The notes beneath the pieces are model-generated. The model did no database searches and was not told the origin of the DNA. It saw only the letters and a list, made by a program, of their open reading frames with translations. Of a DNA stretch of 64,000 bases, positions 11,905 to 22,285 are shown piece after piece. This DNA comes from Prostheceraeus crozeri (lineage: Eukaryota > Platyhelminthes > Polycladida > Euryleptidae): NCBI GenBank assembly GCA_907163375.1, contig CAJQUW010009026.1:269501-333500 (forward strand), given 5' to 3'. A program made the position numbers and the translations under genes. How positions within the stretch are numbered: position 1 is the stretch's first letter; each line of letters starts with the position of its first letter.

Positions 11905-12816
11905 GGTTTAGAAAAATTTGATTTCTCACATCAAATCTATCAATTTCAGTGTCATTTACCAAGAATCGTCCATTCGTCAAAATTACATCTGCATCCGGTC
12001 TTTCATCTCGTTTCTGTCGAAGCACACCTCGAAGTCTTTGATTTTCCATACGGGTTACCACGGGTAAATCTGGATTCTGAATATACTGAGAATGTTCCTT
12101 CTAATCTCTTCAGATGTAAACTCAATTAAAGGCGAACGAAGCTTATTTCCATTGGTGCTCTTCCCCATTTGTCGCATCGCTCTTATGTGCAGCTGATCTA
12201 TTTGAACACCCATCCAATTTAAAAGATGATGCACATTATCACAATCAGAGTTAATGACATGATGACCATCAGAGTCCGCAAAGTCCCATGAAACGTTAGC
12301 CTCGGGCAAACCATTTACAATGATATTATTTGACTTTGCCTCACGCTGTATTCGCTCAAATTCAATTTGTTGCCTCACAAGTATCGCTTCAAAATTCTGA
12401 TCTTGAGAGTTAGTACCATTTATTGTCTTATCAAGTGTTTTCAATCTAAAATCAATAGTCTGGGACAAGTCCTCAACTCGCCTATTGAGTGCTTCTTTAG
12501 CTGTTTGCATGCTACTTATATCATTCTCATGTTGAGTGATCGTTTTTTGAATTTGAGATAGGCAATCATTGAACTTTCCAATCTTTTGGAAAACCTGGTC
12601 AGTTTTGGCGGATAACTTTTCAATAATTCCATGAAATTTGTCATCTAACTTTCGTTCGATCAGCGCTATGATCCTATCTGATAATCCATTCGCATCACAA
12701 TCACTTTGTATTTTGCATTTAGAGTCGCAGTCACTTGTTTTCATCAAAAGTATCGCATCAATTAGATCTTTCTTTTTGATTATAGCAGAACGTGATCGAA
12801 AATCTTCCACGCTCAA
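11905..12816 (-). pseudogene. LINE ORF1, coiled-coil and RNA-binding protein (frameshifted near the end)
   Basis: The first 253 codons (12816-12055) are open. Residues about 65-145 form a heptad-rich, coiled-coil-like segment rich in Lys, Glu and Gln. Residues about 150-245 contain NNIIVNGLPE and LRSPLIEF, the two halves of the RRM-like core found in ORF1p of L1, CR1 and Jockey elements. The carboxy-terminal tail continues in another frame down to about 11905, where a basic and acidic stretch with LRQKRDERPDA can be read. One frameshift near 12060 therefore shortens the protein. ORF1p normally trimerises and coats the element RNA. The ORF may extend a little upstream of the Met at 12816, because the frame stays open there without another Met. 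Confidence 0.7.
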
Positions 12817-12896
12817 TTCTTGAATATCATTCGGGGAAAACTTTTTTGATTGACATCTTCAAACATTACATTGTATCACGACTACGGTCAAAACTA

Positions 12897-12985
12897 TTTG
12901 TGAGCGCAAGATTTGAACTCTATCCACCGTAGATCTTCAGCAAATGCCAGCACTTTTACCAACTCGGCTGAGTGCGCTGTTGACA
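12897..12985 (-). repeat. tRNA-like sequence (SINE head or tRNA pseudogene)
   Basis: On the - strand the sequence reads CACTCAGCCGAGTTGGTAAA, a good A box, and about 50 bases later AGAGTTCAAATCTTGCGC, a good B box. Arm pairing is imperfect. The sequence ends within about 10 bp of the LINE 5' edge. It may be a SINE head into which, or next to which, the LINE inserted. Confidence 0.5.
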
Positions 12986-14680
12986 GAATTCCACCGCAAC
13001 TAATATTTAGATGATATTTCAGATTAACGATTGATGACCCAACCACGTGCCACTTCGTGAAAATTACAAAAATCGATTGGTGCTGACAATACCAGCCGCA
13101 TGAAGGAGAAGGCACGAAAGCTATCACTTTTGCACAGATCACAAAATCCTTTGATATAAGACTGAAGGCAAAATCTATCACAATCGCAATCGATATGGAC
13201 GCAACGTTTTAACAATCCGCCTTGAAACTTGTGGCAGTAGTGAAAGACTATAAATAGATCCACCACAAAACGGAATTCCAGGCTTAAATGACAGAGAATG
13301 AACCAACCACTGATAAGCAATCACAATGGAAACTGCGTAATATCAGTAAAAAGGGGAAATTTTCCACAATAAGTCACCGACGTGAAAAAATTTCCAGATA
13401 GCCAGAAAGCAAGGGTCAAGAGGATTCGAACGATATATAACACACCAATGCTAAATTACTGTGAATCAAATCTTAACACATAAATAGCAGCACGAAGTAC
13501 GACCGCACACGACAACGACAAAAGTCATTGTCACGACAATATTCATTCGAAATAGGTTGTAGTTGCAAACCATAGTGCATTTTGATTTTCTCCGAAAAAT
13601 GATGACACATTAATTAGGCTGCTTATTTCTGTATGTGTCAAGGTGTCACTGTATTTTTCGAAAGTTATGTAATTAGCATGATTACTAAGTCTTATTTGAT
13701 AGGCATATTTTCTTAGTGGCTAGCGGAATATCTAGGGAAGTAAATCGTACATAAAAATAAGCTCGAGTATGCCTATTTACATTTAAACTTTCTTTGATTC
13801 GATTCACAATTTGCCGATTCGCAGGTCCCTTTGATACTGATGGCCAAAAGTGCTTAATTGAAAACAATTGTTAGGGTTTTATTAATATAAAGTAAATCAG
13901 CAGAAAACTACAGGCTCAGGAATCGAAAGGAAAACTAACAAGCAAAGTCAGCAGACAGTCACAGAAGGCTATATTTCGTATATTAAAAATCAGAGTACAC
14001 AGAACGCGATTTATTTATGAATTTCGTTTATGATTGCAATACACGGTTATTTAATAAACATACCAAGAGCGACAAAACCTGACGGAAAATGTCCAAGTTT
14101 TGACAAAACTTGTAGCTATTAATTCGGTGGCAAATATTTATCTTAAACTAAACGATCGCAACTGATATTTTCCAACTTTGAAAATCATGAATAAACGAGA
14201 TTGTATTGTTTAAGCAACATAATTAGCTGAACATAAAATAACTGTTTGCTTGCCAAAAAAGGTTGAAATTACTGCAATAAAGAACTATTTTAAGTACACT
14301 CTGTTTGAATTATGAAACGAAAATATATGCGCTACAGAAGCTGGCAAAGCACCGAATGCTCAAGGTAATTGAACTTCAAAAATAGACCGGTCATTGGAGA
14401 TAATTTGTACGTTCATTCGACAAGCAAAGGTTTGCCATCGTGGTCACGCTTGTCCTCTTATATTGAACTGAGATCCACAATCGTTTAATTTCGGAAAAGT
14501 TAGTGGTCTGCGTAGCGCTCCATAATCGATTTTCTAAGATAATGTCAATTGAACGCTACAAGACTTTCAGCTTTCAAGGAAACATGTTCATGATGACAGT
14601 TGTAATTTACCTACTGTATATTTCCATGTTATGCAATAATTAAGTAAGATGAAATTGCTATATAAGTAATTCTAGATTTA
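12986..14680. other. No gene seen
   Basis: AT-rich DNA between two LINEs. Overlapping ORFs at 12894-13320 look like chance frames. A B-box-like GTTCGAATCC is present on the - strand near 13425 without a convincing A box. No other structure was found. Confidence 0.4.
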
Positions 14681-15630
14681 AGAATAGGAATAAGAATGCT
14701 TTATTGTAGAGAGTAGTAACACAAAAGGCATCCCGGGTTACATTGAGTAACTCTTGCGGGTAGCCTGTGACACTTAATGTACAATGGAAAAATTTCACTC
14801 TAGAATACAAAATACATGGTGTAGGTGAATGAGAAAATCATAAAAGAGAACACAAAAGTCAAGGAAAAAGTTTGCAAAAACTAGAAACATCAAATTCACG
14901 AATTCTACTTTTAAATGATGCTAATGAAGACGCGTTCACAATGCTTTCCGGCAACGAATTCCAAACATTAATTATACGGTAATTGAAAGAATAGGCTCGA
15001 ACATTGCAGTTGGCCCTTCCGGTTAGACAAACTTTGTAAGAATGGCCACGCGTAGAATGAGCTACAATAGGCCTACTGAAAAAGTCAGTTATCGGTACAT
15101 CAACTAGACCGTGAAATATCTTATACATAAAAGTCAGATCAAATATAAGTCATCTGCGCTCCAAAGAGTTCAAGTTCAATTGATCGAGCCTCGATGAGTA
15201 ATCAGAATAACTGATCTTGCATCGCTTGCACACTTTCCTGGTAAAATATTTTTATACTCTCTCGATCAAAAAAATGTCTTTTTTCTTTTGAGGATTCCAT
15301 AATTGAGTTGAGAACTCCAAGAGGGGACGCACGTACACACAAAAGGCTTTGACAAGTAGAATGGGATCATTTGACACGAAGCTTTTCAAAACAAGGTAAG
15401 CTCTTGAATAGGCCGTCGAAGATATCTTCGTGTAATGAGAAGCAAAGAATATTTTGTCATCGAGATGGATATCGAGATCTCAAACTTCGGAAACAGGACA
15501 TAAAGCTTTGTCGCTGAGCATATAATGTTGTGCACTTGACGTAAGAGAAAGTTTACAAGTACTGATCCGCATAAATTCACATTTTGAATGGGATATTGGA
15601 AGCTGCCATCTGTGAGACCATTCGGATAAC
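14681..15630 (-). mobile_element. LINE-2, 3' part (thumb and C-terminal region, CR1/Jockey group)
   Basis: The - strand encodes a recognisable LINE C-terminus: an SKCEFMRI-like segment, DLDIHLDDK, RAYLVLKSF, CVYVRPLLEF, and then RIINVWNSLPESIVNASSL in the 89-codon frame 15128-14859. These are the usual blocks after the YADD box in CR1/Jockey reverse transcriptases. Several frame changes are needed to read them. An AATAAAG-like signal and a degenerate ATTCYT tail close the element at about 14681. The missing upstream piece lies at 16640-17040, beyond a later insertion of about 1 kb. Confidence 0.75.
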
Positions 15631-15679
15631 TAAGTAATTCCGGTATTTTAGTAATTCTCAGTCGGTAGCTTTATGTTCA

Positions 15680-15893
15680 TTAACCCTCAGAGACCTGAGG
15701 GTGGTCCAGTGGACCCCGAAGTCATATTTCTCCATTTTAGTTTTTGTGCTGAGGATATTGCAACCGCTCATTCCCATGTAAAACCATCATTTTTGACGAT
15801 GAATCTGCATGTGCTATTTCATCAGTGAATCAGTAGAAGTATGGTAGATAGGCCAACGGGTCCACTGGTCCCCCTCAGGTCTCTGAGGGTTGA
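15680..15893. mobile_element. piggyBac-like MITE, 206 bp
   Basis: The element spans 15684-15889. The left end begins CCCTCAGAGACCTGAGGG and continues GTCCAGTGGACC. The right end carries the inverse, GGTCCACTGGTCCC then CCTCAGGTCTCTGAGGG. The flanks are TTAA (15680-15683) and TTGA (15890-15893), consistent with a TTAA target duplication that has one change. CCC/GGG ends at TTAA are the hallmark of piggyBac-type elements. It has no coding capacity. Confidence 0.8.
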
Positions 15894-16079
15894 GAGCTGG
15901 ATATGGAGCGGGTATAAAACTATGGACTGACTCACGGTGTCAGCAGGCTGCTAGTGCCGCCGATGAGGTGCCTGGATTATCAAGGTTGCAAAGAAGTCTT
16001 CATTGTTTTTACTTGCAATGACAGCGAGGATTGTTTTATTGAAAACTGAAAAATAACTAACTTCTTAATCCTAAATACG

Positions 16080-16405
16080 AGTGTTCATGCAATGCTTGTT
16101 TACCTTCCCGTCCTAGACGGCCAGGGTCTTCTGCTTCTAGCGATCATAATGATAGGACCATCTCTCTATCTATCTACATATAGGAGTTATGGATAGGACA
16201 TCATGCCACAGCAGGCCTGCATGTTCTTTTGTTCTTTCTACTGTGACTTCGAAAATTCCCACATCGTCAGCATCAAGGCTGTTCCATGGAGGTTCCTCCT
16301 AAATTCCTTGTGAGTTTGTGTCATGACAAAAAGAAGCAAACTGAGGGTCGAACCTTGATGAAAGCCGAATTGAATTTCGAATGGGTTATGTCATTGCCCT
16401 GAATA
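16080..16405 (-). mobile_element. RTE-like LINE reverse-transcriptase fragment nested in LINE-2
   Basis: The - strand reads FGFHQGSTLSLLLF, close to the GLHQGSALSPFLF motif of RTE-type LINEs. In a neighbouring frame it reads PWNSLDADDVGIFEVT, matching their PWTMMFADDIVI catalytic block. The order and spacing are right for reverse-transcriptase motifs B and C. The piece is short, broken and unlike the CR1-type LINE around it. Confidence 0.6.
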
Positions 16406-16418
16406 TGAACTCACCACA

Positions 16419-16421
<3 letters not shown>

Positions 16422-16459
<38 letters not shown>
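16422..16459. repeat. (AG)n microsatellite
   Basis: An uninterrupted AG dinucleotide run of 19 units. It adjoins the RTE-like fragment. Confidence 0.95.
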
Positions 16460-16462
<3 letters not shown>

Positions 16463-16639
16463 GTATATTTGTCAAAATAAAAATCAAAATACACAGCAAT
16501 GTCAGAGTTTTACATAACCACTTTGATGTAGCAAAAAAGCTATTGGAAAAGAATTTTGTTTACGAGTTGTGCGACAAAATGGAATCGTAACACGTCTGAC
16601 GGATTGCGTCGGTCTAAATATATTCAAAGGATGACATGG

Positions 16640-17040
16640 ATCTCCTAAATTCATATACAACGATGTTAGAAATTTCTTCCATACCACGAAGTTTCGACTC
16701 TTGTCAATCTTTTGAAATACGAATGAGAATATTCAAATCATCCGCATGCTGAATATACTTCCTCAGAGGATACTTTGGAATGATATCATGACAATAAAGA
16801 AGGAACAAAAACGGACCTAACAAAGATCCTTGAGGACAGCCACCGCTTACAAACACTAAATCACTTAAGATATCACGAAGTTTTACATTTTGATGGCGAT
16901 CCTTTAGATACGAATAAATTCACCGAATAAAGCCATGAGGGAAATCCAATTTATACAAAATATCATGTCGGATCCTATCAAAAGCACATGAAAAATTGCA
17001 TGTGATTAACATGGCCGCAGTAGTATTGTTGGCATTAACA
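16640..17040 (-). mobile_element. LINE-2, 5' remaining part (reverse-transcriptase core)
   Basis: The - strand reads SCAFDRIRHDILYKL, equivalent to the SKAFDxVxHxxLLxKL block with the catalytic Asp. It is followed by GCPQGSLLGPFLFLLY and then QHADDLNIL, a YADD box with His for Tyr. The segment is broken by stops. It continues at 15630 after an insertion. No endonuclease was recognised further upstream, so this LINE is 5' truncated. Confidence 0.75.
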
Positions 17041-18171
17041 TTTGGGTAAGGTTATTAAGCAAAGTAATCAATGCACAGGTGCAGTCAGATTTCGGTTTAG
17101 CGAATTGTCCACAGAAGACAATGAAAACCATGGTCTCAAAGAAATCACCCCAGAAGTGCATGCCAATCAAAAATGCATCTCAACTTCTTTATCCAGAACT
17201 GAACGAGCTCGCACTCCATTTGCTTCCATAACTGTGATCTGTGCTCACATTGTGTCTGCTTTCAAAAGCGCATCAAATGTATTATATTTTTCTATTTGTA
17301 AAGAATTTCACGTAGAAGAAGTCTATAAATATCGGATTTCAATCAAACATCCTGGTAATAATCTTCTTACCTCTATTATTCTAGAAATCCATAGTGCACA
17401 TTCTTATTTGCGAATTCGTTGGCTAAGAGATTGATATTGTTCTTGTCATTGAGCAATAAATGCATCGTATTCTTAATCTTCAAAATTAAACTTCAAATTT
17501 ACAAGTGCATAGTTGCACTGACATGTCATAAATATGAATATATAATGCTACTACTTCTTGCTACTCAATAAAACCTTTCTTTGATAAATAACGCAAAAGA
17601 AATTTTGGAAGCTACAGATACTTCTTTATCACGACTAAAGATTCTGATGATCAATATATTTTCGATGTGAAAAGGTAAAGTTTATGGATTCAGCAAATTA
17701 GTCTAAAAATAACTTCATGTTTTCGTCATGATAATTAATTTAGTTGGCAAATGACATTCTGCAAGCTGCACGAATGGAATTTTAATTAATTTGTTTAAAT
17801 TAAGTCTTTTAAGGTATTCATCAACTTTATGAAATTTACTTACAGGCTATCGACAAAAATAATGAGATGATCAGCAGTCTTTAATCAGCAAACCATTATT
17901 CCAATCTTAAATGAGGCTTAAAAGAGACTTTAAATGAGTGAATACTGTTCCGTATACGAATATTCCATTTATCAGAGCGCAAAATATTGAATGGCAAACT
18001 TGTGAATTAAAGACATCTCCAATCCATAAAAAGGGGTTATTGAGAATGCTTTAAAAAAATATTGTCGGAACATTTACAAAAAACCCTGACGTGCATTGTC
18101 GTAATCACTGAACGGTGTGGGAAACTTTGACTTTAGAAAGCATTACTTTTCTGAACTCTATGAGTAGGTCC
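17041..18171. other. No gene seen
   Basis: AT-rich DNA. The 130-codon frame at 17042-17434 matches no family I recognise and has the look of a chance frame next to LINE-2. Confidence 0.4.
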
Positions 18172-18442
18172 TATGAGGGGTGTCTCAAAGGCAACGAGAA
18201 TTTTGCTATAACTTTTGAACGAATTATACAAATGACTTGAAATTTTACACGTTGATCTTGACAATCAAGCTGACATGTGGGAAGAATTTCAACGCAACCA
18301 ACGGTGCATATGCGCGTAAGTTGTGGCCTTTTAAAAATGCTTCAATCCAATTTTGAAATGCGATTTTCAGCAAGGTAATTTTTTAATTTCAAGAAGAATG
18401 ACAAATGACACAAGATGTTTTGTGAATGACATGAGGACATGA

Positions 18443-18612
18443 GGTGAATGCACAGAATTAGACAGGTCGTCTCTTCTTCCGTTTGACTAGAAGGGAAACA
18501 TTGGAACATGTAACGTTAATGAAATGGCACAATCTGCTGACTTGACTGTTTTTGAAGGAATTCAGAGCAATCCGCAAAAAATTTCTTAACAATCTAATTC
18601 TGTGGGTGAATG
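18443..18612 (-). mobile_element. R2 MITE, copy a (internally deleted, 154 bp)
   Basis: The element 18451-18604 starts CACAGAATTAGAC and ends TCTAATTCTGTG, perfect termini of opposite orientation. GGTGAATG is duplicated directly on both sides (18443-18450 and 18605-18612). The interior matches the two ends of the longer copy at 22920-23442, with the middle missing. It interrupts only the left arm of the mariner inverted repeat, so it inserted after the arms formed. Confidence 0.85.
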
Positions 18613-18628
18613 ACATGAATCACATGGG

Positions 18629-19306
18629 GGCTGTTCCAGAGACCCCTCTCTAAATCCGCTCATTGAGCGGCTGCATTAGATAATTTAAAGAGGCCTCTCT
18701 AATTTTGTTCCAAAGAGCTGCTCTTTATCGCAGTTCATCCTTAACTAGGGCCTCAAATAAAGATGCGTGTGTCACACATCATTAAGCAACAGGTGACAAT
18801 GGACACGTGATAGATGACAAAACATTAAAATCATCCAATGATATCACGAGGCAAGATCAGTATTGCGTGTTTCACGACATAAAACCGCTCCATTGAGACT
18901 TGTTGCAAAGATCAATCGAAGTCATGTCAAGCCGCAACTTGAGAAAACGAGCATCGAGGTTCACGGAACCGGAGCTCCATTAAATCTATAAACACTTCGT
19001 ATATCCTCTTCTGAGAGCTCATCCAAGTCCATCGGTACATAACGCTCTCGATAATGCCTTGGGAAACGGCCGAAATCGCTAACGACATCAATAATATTTG
19101 CCATCGTCAAGTATAGTGACAAAAACTGACAGCTCGCTCTTTTAGTGACAGCCCTAGAGTAGTCATTAAATTTTCGCTGTTTTGATTGGCCTCTGGAACG
19201 AGTTTAAGGACACCTCATTAAGCAGCGATCGAAAAAGCGATCTCTGGAACGAAATCTTGTTAATCTTAAGCTCGTCATTAAATAATGAATGGTCTCTGGA
19301 ACAACC
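18629..19306. mobile_element. Harbinger-like MITE (GGGGCTGTTCCAGAGACC ends)
   Basis: The left end is GGGGCTGTTCCAGAGACC and the right end is the inverse of GGGTTGTTCCAGAGACC. TGTTCCAGA-type motifs recur inside both ends. Termini of the form GGGSCTGTTCCAGA are common in PIF/Harbinger elements. I could not settle the target duplication. The right end abuts the last codon of the mariner transposase remnant. There is no transposase of its own. Confidence 0.6.
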
Positions 19307-19590
19307 CTATGACTCGTTCAACAAGCAGTCGACCTTCTTCTTGGCGCTCTTCACGCATTCGTCTTTCAGCTCGATGCAGTCCTCGCAACGCTGCAACATT
19401 TTGTCCACCCCTTCCTCCCAACACTGTGCCGGAAAATTGCGAAGCGAATCGTTGGCGTTGGCAATGACCTCGTCATGACTGCTGAAGACACGACCTCGCA
19501 TTGACCTTTTCATTGGCCTGATCAGGTGGAAATCGGCAATGGCGAGGTCAGACGAATACGGCGGATGGTTGAGCCGGCGAAAACCAAGCT
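19307..19590 (-). pseudogene. mariner transposase, C-terminal fragment
   Basis: The - strand encodes HPPYSSDLAIADFHL, equivalent to the HPPYSPDLAPxDFHLF block that carries the third catalytic Asp of mariner transposases. Next come RGRVFSSHDEVIANANDSL and EEGVDKMLQRCEDCIELKDE, the conserved mariner C-terminus that ends in a stop at 19307-19309. Only about 90 of the usual 345 residues remain. The two upstream catalytic Asp residues and the HTH domain have been lost. It lies in the unpaired centre of the long inverted repeat. Confidence 0.85.
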
Positions 19591-19594
19591 CATG

Positions 19595-20042
19595 CCCTTT
19601 TCCATCATTCGCCGCATTATCGAGAGCTTTATGTACCGATGGACTTGGATGAGCTCTCAGAAGAGGATATACGAAGTGTTTATAGATTTAATGGAGCTCC
19701 GGTTCCGTGAACCTCGGTGCTCGTTTTCTCAAGTTGCGGCTTGACATGACTTCGATTGATCTTTGCAACAAGTCTCAATGGAGAGGTTTTATGTCGTGAA
19801 ACACGCAATCCTGATCTTGCCTCGTGATATCATTGGATGTTTTGTCATCTATCACGTGTCCTTTGTCACCTGTTGCTTAATGATGTGTGACACACGCATC
19901 TTTATTTATGAGGCCCTAGTTAAGGATGAACTGCGATAAAGAGCAGCTCTTTGGAACAAAATTAGAGAGGCCTCTTTAAATTATCTAATGCAGCCGCTCA
20001 ATGAGCGGATTTAGAGAGGGGTCTCTGGAACAGCCCCATGTG
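19595..20042. repeat. Inverted partial copy of the Harbinger-like MITE
   Basis: Reverse complement of 18629-19065 with few differences. It ends GGTCTCTGGAACAGCCCC at about 20020-20037. Its junction with the outer mariner terminus (the CACAT before GGGG) is the same as in the left arm. That is expected for an inverted duplication or arm-to-arm conversion, not for two separate insertions. Confidence 0.8.
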
Positions 20043-20305
20043 CTTAAATGATTCACAAATCATCTTGTGTCATTTGTTATTGTTCTTGAAATTAAAAAAT
20101 TACCTTGCTTAAAATCTTATTTTAAAATTGGATTGAAGCATTTTTTAAAGGCCACAGCTTATGCGCACATGCACCGTTGGTTGCGCTGAAATTTTCCCAC
20201 ATGTCAGTTTGATTGTCAAGATCAACGTGTAAAATTTCAATTCATTTGCATTATTCGTTCAAAAGGTGTAGTAAAATTCTCGTTACTTTTGAGACACCCC
20301 TCGTA

Positions 20306-21250
20306 CTTAAGCATCGAAAGTCAGTGACAATTACCGATGGGCTTGAAAATGTTGGCAACTTATCGTTCGTCAACCTTCGAAACTTGTATCGCTATGTGAG
20401 TAAATAAGGAAACGGAAATATCAAGCAATTATTATTTACTTTTATAAGCAATTACAGAGGTGATCTATCTCTTGAGAAAATTGCTTTTTGATTGAGGTTA
20501 ATTTGCTGTTTCCGATGAATGACCGCATGTGAGTCAAAGATATTTACAATTCATTAAAGCATGTGTGACCTTCACTTGAAAAGTGTATGTTTACAAATCA
20601 GGTGTTTTTATCATCGTCCTGAAGCCAAAAGTATTTCCTCTAAGTGTTGATATTTACAAGTCAATGTTGCACTAATGGAAGATAATAAGTAAGTTAAAAA
20701 AATTCAAAATATATAATTTCCGTCGCATGAATCATCTACGTCTATAGAGTGAGGTTCTTCGAATGCGTGAAGATCCATTTCGCTCCAGTTTCCGTAGACG
20801 AAATGCCAAGATCAGTGCGCAACGAAAGGACATGAAATATGCATGCCTGTTTAGTTGAAAGTAAGTGATGCGGGTAGCCTGACAACTTAAGCAAACAGTT
20901 CAGAGATAGCTTATTTACTGAAGTAATATCGCTTCTTATTTTTGTGTTCATATTGCTAAAAATAGAAAGAAATATTTTGCGGTTGTGGGCGATGAGTTAT
21001 TGAATACGGAAAGTGTAGAAGCCAGTAGGAAACGTAAAAACTTGAAAAGCTAAGAGCACTTAGATGACTGTAAGAGCGATTGAACTTTTTTAAACATGTC
21101 TATAAAGTCTCATTCAGAATTTCTGCCTATCCAAACATGTTACTACGTCATTTCAATAAGCTAAAGCCAATTCCTAAAAATGACTTTTTGAATCAAATTA
21201 ATTTTTTATTTTGGTACTAATATTCATGCCAGCAGACATGTGCATGTATT
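20306..21250. other. No gene seen
   Basis: AT-rich DNA with no convincing ORF, RNA gene or repeat. Confidence 0.4.
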
Positions 21251-21620
21251 CCAGGGTTTGAACTGAGACCGTGTGACCGAGGCCGGTCGACCGGTCGGGT
21301 TGTGTTCAATGTATGTCGATCGGTGAACCGGCCCCGGTCGAAAACCGGTCGGTCAATCAATCTGCAGCAATTATTGAGATTGATAGATCAGACAAAACTG
21401 TAATGTACTGTGTGCATAATTTATCTTATGCCTCACTAAACTTATTCAATATGTCCCCCATAGATGGTCCGTAATATACTTTTAAGATCGATACTAGGAT
21501 TGTTTAAAAATATCATCAATGCCTAAATGTTTCGTGATCTTGTCTACTCACTAGTGTTTAAAAATTACCGGCAATTTATTTTAAGTTACCTTACCGGCAA
21601 ATTACCGGTACTTTATATTC
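21251..21620. repeat. ACCGG-rich motif cluster, probably transposon ends
   Basis: 21254-21350 starts CAGGGTTTGAACTGAGACCG and contains several CCGGTCG repeats. 21550-21610 carries TTACCGGCAA several times. Both resemble hAT terminal regions, but no partner terminus or target duplication was found. Confidence 0.35.
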
Positions 21621-21864
21621 AAGTCCTTATAACTTCAAATCTAGCGCACCAATATGCTTTGATTCTAAGTATAAATACACGTTTGGCTTAATCTGATTCT
21701 GATGAAGGCTTGAATTCTGCTCAACGTCTGATTCTTTGTCATATATATTGCAATTAAGAAATGAAAACTTGACATTTTTAAGAAGTTTGCTGGTCTTTCA
21801 TCCAAATAGACCATAATAATCAAACGTTTGACGGCAAATACACATTGTTCTAGGGAAAGGTTAC

Positions 21865-22285
21865 ACGCTTGCAGAGATGGGAAAAATACTCGTGAGTCGC
21901 TTGCGGATTGCTGTGAATTCCTTCAAAATGTTCCGATCGTTACGATTCCTTCAGCTTAGAAGAATTCAGATCATTGTGCAAAAATTTTCTCAATAACGTT
22001 GAGCCCTCCGATCATTATTGTAAAAGTTAGAAAAGGCGCGCGAAAAAACGCTCACAACTTCTCTGTAGAACTCGACATCGACTGTGTCTCTTTGTTGTGT
22101 GACCCGGTTGGTAACAGTCACTGAAGCTTCGCACAATTCGGCGTATTTTATGTCGAACTGGCTGCTTATTGTTCGATTGCTATGGTAATATGTCGGCAGA
22201 TTGTGCCATTTCATTAACGTTACATGTTCCAATGTTTCCTTTCTAGTTAAACAGAAGAAGCAACGACCGGTTCTGTGGGTATAAC
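21865..22285 (-). mobile_element. R2 element, copy b, with a 113-codon open frame
   Basis: It matches R2 copy c from the CAGAGATGGGAAAAATA segment to the right end ACCGGTTCTGTG. The left inverted terminus is missing. On the - strand 22331-21990 is open for 113 codons and includes RCFFCLTRKETLEHVTLMKW and TQQRDTVDVEFYREV. The corresponding region of copy c reads much the same, with frame changes. I do not recognise the peptide. Whether it is an old piece of element protein or only shared DNA cannot be settled by eye. Confidence 0.6.

Larger units (their letters stand above)
9437..12890 (-). mobile_element. Nearly full-length CR1/Jockey-group LINE (LINE-1 of this window)
   Basis: A non-LTR retrotransposon on the - strand with an RNA-binding ORF1 (12816 down to about 11905) and an endonuclease/reverse-transcriptase ORF2 (11882 down to 9587). 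After the ORF2 stop comes a 3' UTR of about 130 bp. It ends in a short (CTTA)n tail at 9437-9453, like the microsatellite tails of the CR1/L2 group. The copy is disabled by an internal deletion in the endonuclease and by several frame changes. Its C-terminal part is clearly related to the LINE fragment at 46785-47575, so both belong to one clade. The 5' edge lies near a tRNA-like sequence. Confidence 0.85.
15630..16640. other. About 1 kb inserted inside LINE-2
   Basis: The two parts of LINE-2 should be separated by only about 30-60 codons. They are separated by about 1 kb, which contains a piggyBac-like MITE (15680-15893), an RTE-like LINE fragment (16080-16405) and an (AG)n tract (16422-16459). 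The insertion limits are approximate. Confidence 0.6.
18172..20305. mobile_element. Composite mariner-type element with very long inverted repeats
   Basis: The outer ends are GAGGGGTGTCTCAAA and its inverse, flanked by TA (18172-18173 and 20304-20305), as in the Tc1/mariner superfamily. From 18174 inward the sequence pairs with the segment read back from 20303. The pairing first covers about 260 bp of mariner-like terminus. It then runs without a break for about 430 bp into a Harbinger-like sequence (18629-19060 against 20042-19600). The unpaired centre holds the Harbinger right end and a mariner transposase C-terminus. The left arm also carries a 154-bp R2 insertion absent from the right arm. 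Confidence 0.8.

Noticed and set aside
13400-13460. tRNA-like B box on the - strand
   Set aside because: GTTCGAATCC without a proper A box at the right distance.
17042-17434. 130-codon + strand ORF
   Set aside because: It begins at the edge of LINE-2, and its peptide matches nothing I know.
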